NCBI GenBank assembly: GCA_004431415.1
Contig: QPMI01000434.1
Span: 310,001 to 374,000, forward strand
DNA length: 64,000 nt
DNA from: Cyanophora paradoxa
Lineage: Eukaryota; Glaucocystophyceae; Cyanophorales; Cyanophoraceae
Direction: 5' to 3'
In this document: positions 31,583-42,904 of the stretch, one piece after another
Layout of the letters: each line of letters begins with the position of its first letter
Position numbering within the stretch: the first letter of the stretch is position 1
Made by a program: the position numbers and the translations under genes
Notes under the pieces: generated by a model
The model's database searches: none
Seen by the model: the letters and a program-made list of their open reading frames with translations, nothing else
What the model was told of the DNA's origin: nothing

Positions 31583-34500
31583 ATGCTCGCGCCTCAGGAG
31601 GAGGTCCTCCTGCGAGCCGTAGGATACGAGGGCAACACGTTCGCGCGCCTCGCCAACAAATTCAACTCGCTCTGCAAGAATGGCGGGCAGCCGGGGGTCA
31701 ACCTGCCTTGCTTCACAGCATTCGTGATTCGTCGCGGCGCACACGGTATGCTCTGCGACCCAGCGCCTCCAGATCCCATTCGACGCCGCGGCCGCAGAGA
31801 GCAAGGCTGCGCGGTACTTCCGCGCGGGGCACCGCAACGGAGGTCCGCCCGACTCGCCGCTGGCTGCGAATGAGTTTTGTTTTGTCGTCGCGGCGCTCTG
31901 GCCCCTCAAAAACGCCGGTTCGTCTTGTTCAATTTTCCTTGATGGCCGACTTAGCTTCCCGCCTCCCGCTCGCAGAATACTCGCCGTACAGGGGTGCGCC
32001 GTGCCGCTTTGTCATGTGGCGTCGAGTGCTGATCGACGACTTCGCCGCAGACGAGTGGCGGAGGCTGCGTGCCTGCTACGTGTTCGACTGCTACGATGTG
32101 CACTTCCGCGGGCAGCTCGGCCCCCCCGAGCTCCAGGAGATGTGCCACGACCTTCTCCAGAAGCGCGGCGAGAAGTGCGCATGCCGCGCGCCCGCGCCTC
32201 GCCCCAGCAGCCCTCTGATAGCAGCGCTGCTGCTCCTGCCACCTGTAGCAATTTCGAGATGGTACGCAACACATCTCGTAGGCTTTCATTCCACCCTGAC
32301 GCGCGCGGGAAGATCCCGAGCTTCGTGAAGGAGCTTCTAACGAACGTGTTCAAGAAGCCCAGCGACGGTGCGATCTCGCGGGACGAGTTCGTTCGCGCTG
32401 TCGTCTCGAACGAGCTGCCCGTGCGCCCCCCTCGGAACCTCCCTTAGCTAGCCTCGGCGTGCGACGCCCGGCTCCCAGGGCGTCTCGTTCCTCTTCCGCC
32501 TTTCCAAATCGCCGTTCTGCCCCCGGACGCGCTTCCGCTGGCTCCGCGACGCCACAAAGGTCCGCCTGGAGCGCTTCGACCCTGCCACCGTCGGCCTCAA
32601 CATCGGTGCCCTCCCCTGCCTTCCGCCACGCCCTGGCTTGCGCGCCTCGCCCCTCCCCGCCTGCGGCTTAGCATGCTGCAGGCTACGAGACGCGGTCGGG
32701 CCCGGCCCGGCTCATGCCTTCGAACGCGGCCATTGCCGACATTCTCGTGAAGACTCTTTCTGCCGAAGCTGTGCGCTCGCTGCCTTGCACCCCGCCTACT
32801 CCTCCTGCCCCCACTCGACGACTCGAGGGCTGTTGACGCGAACGCCCGGCAGTCCGCGCAAGCGCTGCGCGAGCGCATCCTCGAGACGGCTCCCTCCGGT
32901 GCGCCGCGCGGCCGGCCCCGCCGCCCCGCCCGCCCCTCCCTGACCGCCGCGCCGCAGTGCACGATCAGCCGGGCAAGCGCTTCGACGACGCGCACCAGAC
33001 GATCCTGCACCTGCTCCAGCCGCGCCCTTCCCACCCCGACTGGGGCTTCCAGCCTTTCACCCTCTCTACTGTGCTCAGCCGCGCTGCGAAGTTGCCCCCC
33101 GCGCCCCGCTCATGGCCGCGCAGGCCACTCTTGAGAACCTCTGCTTGCAAGCCCGCAAGATTTTCGAAGCCGAGGCGCGTGATGTCGTGCCCACGGGAAG
33201 CTCGGTTCCGCCTAACGCTGTACGCCACGCAGGCGAACATTCTGTACCTCGACTCGGCTCCCATCCGCATCTACGGCGACATTCACGGCCAGTGCGCCGA
33301 CTCTCCGCCGCCGACGTCGCCGCCCGGTCGCGCCTCACGCGCGCGGGGCAGGTACGAGGACCTGCTGCAGTTCTTCCACGCGACCGGGTACCCCGTCGAC
33401 TTCTGCCCCAACGGCGGTCCGGCCGGCCGCGCCCTCCCTCGAGCGTCCGCCCCGCCTAATGGCCCCGCCAGACATCATGTACATGCAGTACCTCTTCATG
33501 GGAGACTACGTTGACCGTGGCTGCTACTCCCTCGAGGCGCGCCGCCTCCGCGCCGTGCTCGCCGCCGCCGCGCCTGACCCCGCTCGACCCCGCGCCCGCC
33601 CCGGCAGGTCGTTGCTCTCCTCTTCGCGCTCAAGATCCGCTGTGCGCTTGCCGTGCGCTGCCCGCACCCGTGGCGTGGCTTACGGAGCGCCAGATCCGCG
33701 CCGGATATTCTTGCTGCGGGGCAACCACGAGGACCGTGACGTCAACACGATCTACGGGTTCCGGCAGGAGTGCGAGGCGCGTCCGTCCTCCCGGGTCTCC
33801 CGGCGCCGTTTTTTGGCGGCCTGCGGCTTACGTGCGCTCCGGAGAACAGGAGCGGCTGGGCAAGTCGGACGGGGCGCGGATCTGGGAGCTCGTGAACCAG
33901 GTCTTCGACCAGCTGCCCATCGCCTGCATCATCGCCGGCGCCATGTTCTGTGTGCACGGCGGCATCGGCCGCGTCAAGAACCTCCTGCAGGCCCGCCAGC
34001 CCCCGTCCTCGCCCCGCCTCGCCTCGCTCGCCGCCGAGCCGGAGGCCCGCAGGTCTTCTCCATCCCCAAGGGCAAGTCGGTGATGCAGCTGCTGCGGGAG
34101 AACATGCGCGCGGAGGCCGAGCTGCTGCAGGCGCGGCCGCCCCGCCCCGTCCCTGCCGCACCCTGCCTGCTGGCCCCTTCCTGACCGCCCCGCAGGACCT
34201 GCTGTGGAGCGACCCGACGCCGGGCGACAGGGACGCCGGAATCCAGGTGCGCTGTACCCCCTTTCAATCGCCTTCCCGCCCCCGCGCGCTCCGCGCCGAA
34301 GCGGGGAGCAGCAAAGCCAGCGGGGGCCCAACACGTGCTACTTCGGGCCGGACATCGCCCGCGCCTTCCTCACGGAGAACAACCTCCAGGCGCGCCCAGC
34401 TTTCCGTTCACCGCCCGGGTTTCTGTCGTCTTACTTTCGCCTTGCATCGTTCCAGTTTATCGTCCGTGCGCACGAAGTGGTCCCAGACGGCGTCGACTGG

Positions 34501-34849
34501 CACACAGGCGCGCCCCGCTCCTGGGGCGCCTCACCCGCCTCTCTCTTCCTGACGCCACCCACAGGCGGCCGAGTCATTACTGTCTTCTCGGCGACGAATT
34601 ACTGCGGCCGGGACAACAACAACGGCGCTGTTCTCGAGGTCTGCAGGCGGCGCCGCGGTGCTCGATCGCGCCTCTTAGGCCCCGTCCCTCCGCAGGTCAG
34701 TCTGGCCGACGAGTACGATGCCGACGGGCGGAAGCAGGTCCGCAGATCTTCGGGAGGCGCCCCCGTACCGTCGTCCGCGTCTCACCCTCGCCGCAGGGGT
34801 TCCTGCAGGCGAAGGTCCTCTCTGCTCCCGCTGGCGCAGGAGACGACGG

Positions 34850-34881
<32 letters not shown>

Positions 34882-35253
34882 GCCCCCCCCCCCCCCCCCT
34901 CCCTCCCCCCTCCCTCCCCCTCCCCCCCCCCTCTCTTAACGAACGCGAACACGGCGCGCAGGGAGCCAATGTCGCCTCGGACGCCCGGCTCCTCCGTATC
35001 CGTCTCCACCTCCGGCCCTACGCGCTCCGCCAGCCCCGGACCCCTCCCCTCCGCCCAGCGCCCGGCGTCCCCGTCCGGCTCGAACCAGCAGATCACGAAG
35101 GCGAAGGGCCTCTGGATGGTTCGCCCCTTCGGCCCGCCCAGCCCGAGCCGCCGCGTGTTTGAATCCCTTGCGCAGGACATTCCGAACCGGAGCCCGACGC
35201 CCCCGCGTCAGCGTTCGACCGAGAAGGACCTTGACGCTGACGCCCTCGCATAG
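31583..35253 (+). CDS. PPP-family Ser/Thr phosphatase, PPKL-like core with EF-hand-like N-terminus
   Basis: Metallophosphatase of the PP1/PP2A superfamily. ATG 31583 opens LAPQEEVLLRAVGYEGNTFA, then FVMWRRVLIDDFAADEWRRL, YVFDCYDVHFRGQLGPPELQ and IPSFVKELLTNVF continuing KKPSDGAISRDEF. These helices with acidic loops resemble degenerate EF-hands. After a linker the catalytic core has every metal motif: RIYGDIHGQ, FMGDYVDRG, LRGNHEDRDVNTIYGF, CVHGGIGR, FIVRAHEVV and FSATNYCG. The insert ARIWELVNQVFDQLPIACII and DLLWSDPTPGD are closest to the PPKL/BSU1 branch, but no kelch repeats are seen. The tail is Pro/Ser-rich, TAG at 35251-35253. At least six introns have GC donors, and one intron lies within repeat R2. 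A C homopolymer (34851-34900) interrupts an intron. Confidence 0.82.
32175..32312 (+). repeat. Repeat R2, copy B (begins at a phosphatase intron donor)
   Basis: The homology with 29607-29744 starts exactly at the GTGCGC donor that follows the codons for QKRGE. The intron that keeps the frame ends at the TAG at 32279-32281. The repeat runs 31 nt further into the next exon (LSFHPDARGK). The two copies differ at about six positions, so the copying is recent. Confidence 0.85.
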
Positions 35254-35520
35254 CCCCGCAGCCCTGGGCTTGCCTTCCCCCACGTACTTCACATTCTTCA
35301 TTAGCACCTAACCCTCAGCCCCGCCCCCTCGCGCTCTTCTTCATAATGCAATTAAGCGTAGAGCACCTGCTGCCGCTGTATTGCTCGGGCCATGGAGACT
35401 GCCACAGGAGCACTTCGTACACAAGGGCTAGACGAGAGGACGAAGGGGACTAGGGGTCACAGGATCTGTCGCACAATTGTGCGCCGTGGGGGCTGGGAGG
35501 GGATACTGCGTTTAAACCGC

Positions 35521-37355
35521 CTAGAAGGGGCGCGGCCGCTGCTCCCTCCGATCTTGGTGGGGTCGCATGGGGCCGGGGGCCCCACTGGGGGCGCCAGAGG
35601 GAGGAGGGGGTCCGTTGGAAGGGTGTCCGCTGGGCGGGGGTCCGTTGGGAGGGGCGGAGGCGGAGAAGACGAACGGGGGCTGTGAAGGTTGGGAGGCGGC
35701 GTCGCCAGACGGAGGGTTGGGAGGCGTGGGCGAAGGGCCGGTACGCGGGGCTGGGGCTTGGACGGGTCTGGAGGGGGAGCTGGAGGGATGGGGCTGGGGG
35801 GCGGCAAGGGACTGGGCGGCGGCCTGTGGAGGGTGCGACGAGCGCCCACCGCCACTCGAGCCCGCCTGAGATCCATCGGACGGAGGGGGCGCCTGTCCCG
35901 GAGCTCCGCCGCCAGGCTGCTTCGCGGCGCGAAGCGGGCCCGGTTCAGGCAACACGAATGTGGAGAGCACGAAAAGGGCCCGGTATTATCACCCACTCTA
36001 GAAAGGACCCGGGAGTCGGAACTCATCGAAAAACAGCAAACAAGAATGCCGCGATTAAGGCGGCGAATTCAGGAGGGGCGCGTCTGCTGGCGTCCTTGGA
36101 TGCGGATCGCAGCAGCGTGACGGGATCGGGTTCAACCCAACCCGTCCCAAGAAAGGGTCTCTGGGAAGAGAACCCACCGTTTGCCCGTGACCCGGCCCCC
36201 CCTGTCCGCTCTCGTACAGATCAAGGATCTGATTGCTAATGTCTGCAGGCGCCAGTCAGCACCAGCGTGGGCGGGCGCAGCACGACGGGGAGAGGACAAG
36301 CGCACTTTTCATTTCGTCCATCTTCGCGTCAAACATTTGCCACCATGGCGGCCCTTGGCTGTTTTGGCCGTTCTGCAGGTTGATCCGCAGGAACTTGGCC
36401 GCCAGGTAGATAGCCGCCGCCGCGATGATCCGAGGTGCAAACTGCAGGCACAAAGATGTCCGGAAACTGCGCGATGTTGAAGGTCAGATGTGAAACTTGA
36501 CCAAGCTTCGCGAGTGACTGTGCTCTACCTGTCGTTCACGAAGTTCCAAGCAACCTGTGCCAGCTCCTTCGTGCCTGAGGCGTTCAAATAAGTCGAAGAA
36601 ACAGAGCGCGTCATACATGGCACGCGTGGCGCACCGTCTATCTTCTTTACGTACGCCAGAAGGTGTTTGTACGGATGTTCTACGGTCAAATCGAACGCGA
36701 TCGTCTGCAGGAGCACGCGCTCCGTGATGAGGACCTTTTCCTTGAGCTCCCAGAACTCCTGCAATGACGTTAAGCCCAAAGCGCACAGCGAAGTGCCCCG
36801 CGATGGCGCGGACCTGACTTTCCGGCTTCAACTCCTGATGACTCTTGGGGAGCGTCTTGTTCCGCACTTGATAGGTAATGGATATCACATCCTTAAGCTT
36901 CTTGGGCGTTTCTTCCACTTTGCCAGCCAAAAAAAGGCAAGTGGTGCCCACAATCTTCATGGGGCTCACGTGAGACCACCGTATGCCGCGAGCGGCATGG
37001 CAGACTCACAAAGCGATCATGCGCCTTGAAAGACTGCCTAATGAAGAACCGGTGGAAGAAGACTATCGCTGTTGCTATGGTGATCTGAGGCCTGCGCAAC
37101 GTGGTCAGCAACTCCTCAAGGCGAGCTATTTGCGCTCCGATGCAAGGGTGAAAACACTCACAACCGCAGTTTCTGTCCCGAATCGGACATAAACGCGCAG
37201 GTCGTCCGACGATACTGGATCTCGATCGTCTCACTGATGCCATCCCGCCGCGAGGGCGACTGTTGAAGCTCCTCCTTAGAAAAATACCATCGAGCGGACC
37301 GTGCATCGGCTGGCCCGGGAACAGGCGAAGCCGATGCCGCCGATTGCGTGGCCAT
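35521..37355 (-). CDS. Cyclin K/T-type transcriptional cyclin
   Basis: Regulatory subunit of a CDK9/12-like kinase that phosphorylates RNA polymerase II. ATG 37353-37355 opens a short leader, then WYFSKEELQQSPSRRDGI, the K/T/L-family start. Cyclin fold 1: IATAIVFFHRFFIRQSFKAH, then MKIVGTTCLFLAGKVEETPK continuing KLKDVI, ITERVLLQTIAFDLTVEHPY and KHLLAYVKKI. Fold 2 reads LAQVAWNFVND, spliced to FRTSLCLQFAPRIIAAAAIY and LAAKFLRINLQNG, then WWQMFDAKMDEMK and ISNQILDLYESG. A Pro/Ser/Gly-rich tail of about 150 residues ends with the stop at 35521-35523, as in cyclin K. The tail's junction to the cyclin box is inferred. It converges with the phosphatase gene. Confidence 0.87.
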
Positions 37356-38591
37356 TCGCCTGACTCACGCGAACCTCCCGCCACTCGCGAGCCTTTCGCG
37401 CACACCCGACCTCCGAACTCTGTCGGTGCCGAGTCCAGCCTCTCTGAAGAGAGCGGACGGGCGGCGCAAGGCCAAGGCCACACCTTTGCGAGTGTGCCCG
37501 CCGGGCCGCCGAATCCTAACACTCCATGCGAAGAGTGCTGTCCGGAAAGGTAGATTATGGCGCCGGCTGGTCGCCGGAGACGGAGCAGGCTGCAGCTGAA
37601 CTAGACAATGTGTACCCCCCCCTCGACACACACGTGCAAAGAATTACGATAGCAAATGTTCTATATATAAGCTTAAGAAGTACCGTAGTACGACCAGATC
37701 AATCAATTACGATTCGATGACCATCAAGAATTACGACCAGCGCTGGCCGCAGAGCTAGCCAGCGAGACAAGAATTACGACCACCATCAGGATCTCTTGCG
37801 GTAGAGCCAAGCCAAGCTCTAAGATCTAAGCTCCAAGATCCACATGTACAAGACACCGCCCAAGGTCTACCGAGCACTGCGGCAGCGACCCGAGACCTCC
37901 ACATGCAGTTTAAGAATTGCGCGGCAGAAGCCGGTAGTCTGACACAAAACCCGAAGTCTGATAAGAACTATACGAATACGATCAGAATCGAACTATAAGA
38001 ACTCCTCCGTCGTCGCCTGTGGGCCCCGACGCGGCAGGCCCCTCTAGCCCCTCGTCGGCCCCATCGTAGTTTGTAGGAACCCCAGGGGGAAGTTGCGCGC
38101 CCCCCTTCAGAGGGCCCTGCCTGCGTCGTCCGCGGCTTCTCGCCCCCGTAGTTAGCACCGCCGCTTCTAGCCTGCGTTGTCCGCGGCTGGTATGCCAGTG
38201 CTATCAATGTGCAGATGTGTGACATTAATATTCATATGCAATGTGCATCTGCGCTATGCATATGACCAAGATCCAGAGGCCAACGCGAGTCTACTCCAGA
38301 GCTCGAGGTCATGATCAACGCGGATAATGCATGCATATGCCGCATGCGCAGTGCATGCCAAAGAAGGCTAGCGCTGAACCACGTGCAAGTGTGCACGTGC
38401 ACGTCACGGCAAGCATCGACTTCAGATCTAGCTAGATAGAGTTTACTTTACTAGTAGCCGTGTCTCGATCGACGCTTGGCCATGGCCATGGGACGCACTC
38501 ACGTGATTATTTACAATCTTACAATGACTTACATGTCTTACATGTCTTGGAATACACAGATTCTTGAACGTGAACACAGGTGGCCGGGAAA
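37356..38591. other. Intergenic interval with repeated GAATTACGA words
   Basis: About 1.2 kb, AT-richer than its flanks. The word ATTACGA recurs irregularly (about 37640, 37708, 37730, 37772). Clusters of TATGCATATG/GCATGCATAT lie at 38230-38350. No codable frame of known content. See the similar cluster at 41945-42350. Confidence 0.55.
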
Positions 38592-41222
38592 TCAACTGGC
38601 GATCCCAGCAAGGTGGTCGATGATGAGCTGGAAGCCCTCGAGGTTGGCCATGTTCCTCGAGCACACGGCTTTGCAGAGGGCCGGCATGTCCGTCTGGAGG
38701 TCCGGCGACAAGTGAGTGTGTGGACGAAAGGACTCACAGCACCATGGGACATCACCTCAAGCGAGAGGTGACGGGAGAGGAACAGGAGAAGATGGAAGTC
38801 AGAAATCCTCTCAACATACGGTCTGCAGTTTGGAGTTACAGACAGGGGAAAGGCACGAAAAAGAGTGATACTCTCAGCACACTTCCGTGAGTTATTAATG
38901 AGGTGGATCTGGGGAAAAGAACATGAGAGGTTTGAAAACTGAAAAAAAGTGGAGACAGCACCTTGAGATCAGACTTGGCAAGTGGATGGCGCCTGTTTTC
39001 AATCGGAAATTCGGTTGAAAGATGGCTTCGGTGGTCTCGAATCGGCAGCTACCGGATAAATTGTGAGTGATTATCTACGAGCTCAAAACTCATAGACTTG
39101 CAAGGCGCTCACCGTCACAAGGAAGAAGGAAGTGTCAACCTGCATGGCATCCGCGCGTTCAACAATCACCGGCTCTCGTGTGAGGACCACTTTGGGGTCA
39201 TCATGTGAAGCAACGAGGTAATTGTGCTTGTATAAGTCAATACACTGGTCTGACAGCTGGAAGGCCTCGAAAGAGTAAGCCTTCTCCTTCGTTTCTACGG
39301 GAAACGGTAAGGAGCACCAAACAATAAAAAGGTTCCAAAACTGGGCACCGAAGCACACGAGGGTGACAAAGTGCTTGCCGAATTTAGCCGACAGTTCTGC
39401 TCCCTTGATGACCTCATCTGATGCCATTGAATAGTTGCGGTGGGGATGGGTAAAAATCCACCCGACCTTCGCAAGAATAAGCTCAGATGAAGATGCAAAA
39501 CAGCTATGACTGCAGAGAGTAGCAAATAAATGCCGTACCGGCCGCATCCCCAGGAGAGCCGCAAGCGCTTCCACCTTGGAGAATTCGGGGTCGTCCTTGA
39601 AATGAATCTTGTCTTTCGTGCCAGCCTGGCATGTGCTGTCAGCAGATGGCGACGTTGATCAAGACGACAAATGTTTAAGAAAACATACTTGTGGTGGCTC
39701 GTAGATTGCATCCACCTTGACAGTTGAGTCCGCCTCGGAATAACTGCCGAAGCAGATGCCCACACGCCTCTCTGCAAAACGGATCTCCTGCAGGTACGCC
39801 TACGAGAGAATGTCAGATCGACTGAACAGAAGATCGTAGTCCATGCCAACCTGGAAGTGGTTTGCTGCACTGTAATCAATGGAGACACCAGCTACGTTAG
39901 CATAGTCCTGAGGGAGGAGTGAAAACGGAAGTATTCTGCAAGATGATGCGGTATCTACGAACCTGCGACTTGATCCGTGGCTTCCGTGCTTCTTCAACAG
40001 TCATACACTCAATGCAGGAACCATGGGGCCCTGAGGAATATCAGCAGAACACAGCAAAAAACACAAGCATAGACGACGAATGAACAGACCATGATTACGA
40101 CATCTACGCAAAACGGGCTTCCCCTCTTCTTGCTCCTTTGGCAGGCAGTTCTCGCACATTCCCTTTGGACCGTGGGTGCACGCTCGCTTCGGCACTTTAT
40201 CGGCGGGAGCACCCTGCGGAGTGGAACCTCGAATCAGCATTCGGTGCTTTGTTTCGAAGACGAGCAACGCACAATAGGCTTGTCACCGGCCTTCGGTTCG
40301 TCCTTCTCGTCGTCGACACAGTTGGGGCAGACCATATTTGCAGGGTGGGTGCACGGAGGCTTCTTGGCGGCCCACTTCTTTGTGATCTTGATACAATTCG
40401 GGCACTTTGCGCCTGGCCCGTGCTTGCAGAGCCACTCGATCTTTTTACCTGCATAATCTCGGTCATGAACTTCAGACCTCTAGCCAGAGCTCGCATACCT
40501 GTGGCAGTGGAGTTCATGCAGTTCGGGCATATTGCGCCCGCCCCATGCAGGCATTTCTTCTTCCCCTCCGCAGCATCCGGCCCCGTTGCCGGAAGGCAGT
40601 GAACGCACTTCGCCCCAGGACCATGGATGCACCTAAGAAAGCGCTTGAGACTCGCCCACAGCACGCGAAACTCGAATTCAACGCACCGTTTCACGGACCC
40701 GGGCGCTTCTGGAGCCGCCGCGACCGGCTGTGCGGCAGCGCTGGTTGAGCCTTGGCCCGCAGCTGGTGCGGCGGACGACGGCCCCGCGGCGCTGCCCGAC
40801 GCGGGGCGCTCGAGTCGCCCGCCGACGGTGGAAGTGACGTGGATCATATCTCCATGCCTGAGCGCACGCTTGAGCTGCCCTTCACGTGCGCGAATCGCAC
40901 ATCGTACTTCATCTTATAGTGGTCCACAGACTTCGTGTCATCCCGGAAGGTCTCCAGGCCCGCAGGGTCTCGCGCGAGCACGATGTCATTGGCCGACACG
41001 TTGATGAGAGCTGAGAGCTGCAGCGGCACACGATGCGTCAGAGCATCTGAACCACCATTCGAAGGAGAGTGCCAGCGACTCGCCTTCTTCTTGACGTTAT
41101 ACAGCGGCTCCGCAGGCTCCACCTCAATACGCTGGATGCCCTCGCGCGTCCTGATGCGCAGGAGCTGCTCGCAGGTCAGCCTTCGGCGCGCACCGCGCGG
41201 GCTCGCGCACTGCCGCCGGCAT
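38592..41222 (-). CDS. NPL4: NPL4-type ubiquitin-selective p97/CDC48 cofactor
   Basis: Cofactor that with UFD1 delivers ubiquitinated substrates to the CDC48/p97 unfoldase. ATG 41222 is in a short first exon; a UBX-like domain follows: LLRIRTREGIQRIEVEPAEP, INVSANDIVLARDPAG, and LKRALRHGDMIHVTS. Then come six zinc knuckles of the NPL4 type: CIHGPGAKCVHC, CLHGAGAICPNC, CKHGPGAKCPNC, CTHPANMVCPNC, CTHGPKGMCENC and CRNHGPHGSCIEC. The NPL4 core follows: QDYANVAGVSIDYSAANHFQ, AYLQEIRFAERRVGICFGSY, VKVDAIYEPPQ and RVGWIFTHP, SAKFGKHFVTLV and FEAFQLSDQCIDLYKHNYLV. C-terminus: DMPALCKAVCSRNMANLEGF, TGA at 38592-38594. One intron uses a GC donor (41084). Confidence 0.9.
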
Positions 41223-41489
41223 TCTCGCTTGCAATTGAACAAACTCGGCCTGTGACACGCGTCTACGGGTACAGCACACACTACGTGCATACGGCACGAC
41301 TGTCGACGTCGACGCTGTGAACAAAGGGTCGGGAGAGTCCTGGGGAACGGAGCCCCTCTATCCGGTCCATGCGATAACCGGCGCCGCACAAGACTGTGGG
41401 CGGAAGAGGTTGGCCATTGGTGGCCAACCAACCGGAGGGAGAGCTAGCGCTAGCGCTATAGCTAGCGCTAGCTAGCTATCATAGTATAG

Positions 41490-41948
41490 CTAAAACTGCA
41501 GGCGCTGCCTCTTCGCTGGGGACGGGGCCGCCGACGAGGAGCCGGCCGCCTCCGGGTCCGGATCCGGTGCGGGGTCCGGGGCTCGAGCTGGCATGTCGAC
41601 GGACGGCACCGGGGCCTGCGCATGCACAAAAACGTTTATCCGGTCAAAGAAACGTTTATCCGGTCAAAGAAACGTGCAAAAACGTCTCTGACTGCGCACC
41701 GTCCGTGCACCGGCAGCCCCAACGACGTCCAGCGGAGGGGCACACCCGTCAGCGTCGTCCACACCCGAGGCCACCCGAAGCATGATGTTCCTGCGAGCGA
41801 TGTACACGCAGCGTGAGGGGCAGGAAAACTGGGGCCCCCGGCCGGCGCGTGCACACGCACCGAGCCCCGTTGAAGTCGCGGTCCATGATCGCCCGGCACG
41901 CCGGGCAGCGGAAGACCTTGTTGCCCCGAAGCTTGCTGTGGATGAATT
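41490..41948 (-). pseudogene. Fanzor/TnpB-like nuclease remnant 1 (C-terminal zinc ribbon)
   Basis: Eukaryotic relatives of TnpB (Fanzor) are RNA-guided nucleases carried by transposons. Exon 1 (41861-41948) reads LRGNKVFRCPACRAIMDRDF then NGA. A 70-nt intron (41791-41860) joins NIMLR, giving CxxC...DRDFNGARNIMLR, the typical second half of the TnpB/OrfB zinc ribbon and its closing catalytic Asp. Exon 3 (from 41615) is acidic and ends in a basic PAKRQRLQF, nuclear-signal-like, TAG at 41490-41492. The second intron (41616-41699) contains an 18-bp tandem repeat. Upstream the frame meets a stop within an ATTACGA repeat array, and no RuvC core is seen, so it is a 5'-truncated remnant unless exons lie beyond 42350. 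Confidence 0.6.
41616..41699 (-). repeat. 18-bp tandem repeat inside an intron of remnant 1
   Basis: Two and a half copies of AACGTTTATCCGGTCAAAG-like units (plus-strand reading) fill an 84-nt intron with GT and AG ends. Confidence 0.7.
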
Positions 41949-42380
41949 ACGACCAGCTAAGAATTACGACCAGCTAAGAATTACGACCAGCTGCAGGGAG
42001 CTAGCCGGCATTTATATATAATTACGATCAGAGCTAAGCAAAGAAGTTGAAGATTACGATGCTCGGAATCACATGAATTATAATTACGATGCTCGCAATT
42101 ACGATCCTTCTCTAGACCTGCCTTGAGCGCAGGGGCGCATGCGGGAGAGGAAAAGTAGGGGGAATTACGATGCTTGCAACTGGAATTACGACGCTCGCTT
42201 AAGCTTTGGGGGGAATTACGATTCACCTAGACCTGCATGCCGGCGCCGTGGATTTACGATCGTCTAGAGAAGACTGAGAAGACGACTGAGAAGAATTACG
42301 ATTTCGATCGCCTATCGCCCGCAATTACGATCATCGGATGCCCGGAATTACGTTCTTTGCTTAAGCTTGATCTAAGCGCG
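41949..42380. repeat. Array of irregularly spaced ATTACGA words
   Basis: About fifteen occurrences of (GA)ATTACGA(C/T) in 430 bp, starting with three tandem copies of GAATTACGACCAGCTAA and then more irregularly. Related clusters lie at 17970-18236 and 37640-37790. AT-rich, non-coding. Confidence 0.7.
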
Positions 42381-42904
42381 CCGAAGCTCCCCTGGCGTTC
42401 TCCGGTTCCCCTGCAGAGGCCGCGGCCGCAAGTTTCGACGAACTTCGGAAACTGCGTACGCCCGCCCTGCTCAGGTGAGCCCGTTGCCACGATTCACACT
42501 AGCTAGCGACCTCATGATCAATTGCACTAGCTAGCGACCTCAATTGCAATTGCAAAGCAGCCGGTCCGCTAGACGGACCGGTCCGCCAGATCTAGACTCT
42601 CAGAGTCTGTTTGCCTTGCCAGCAGTTGCCAAGTTGCCAATTGCAAGTTGGTCTCCTGCTACCTGCATTTGGACATGTACACGAAATCAAGTCGTCAAGT
42701 CCGGGCTACAAGTGTGGGATGTACACTGCGGCCGCCGCAGCCGCCGCAGTGTGTACGTATACGTAACTGCAGAAGGGAAGACGCCTGCGTACCCGTCCGA
42801 ACCCGGTACAGAACTCCTGGGGGGGGAGAAGGTGACACCCCGGTACAGCATAGTCTAAAAAACCTAATACAGGAGCAGCACCGCCGCGCCGTCGTCTCGA
42901 CAAG
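42381..42904. other. Interval with a possible orphan exon and an R3 copy
   Basis: At about 42378-42474 the plus strand reads RAEAPLAFSGSP then AEAAAASFDELRKLRTPALL, with a GTGAGC donor after it; it could be a first exon of the gene that starts at 42905, but the link is not shown. R3 copy 3 lies at 42696-42745. The rest shows AATTGCAATTGC-type simple words and nothing more. Confidence 0.4.
42696..42745 (+). repeat. Dispersed repeat family R3, copy 3
   Basis: CAAGTCCGGGCTACAAGTGT, GGGATGTACACTGCGGCCGC: nearly identical to the complement of 21885-21938 over its 50 bp. Confidence 0.8.

Noticed and set aside
12750-34930. Homopolymer G/C tracts as functional elements (7590, 9533, 12750, 12903, 34851)
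   Set aside because: They sit in introns or disordered code and look like simple-sequence expansion; no pairing or conserved context was seen.
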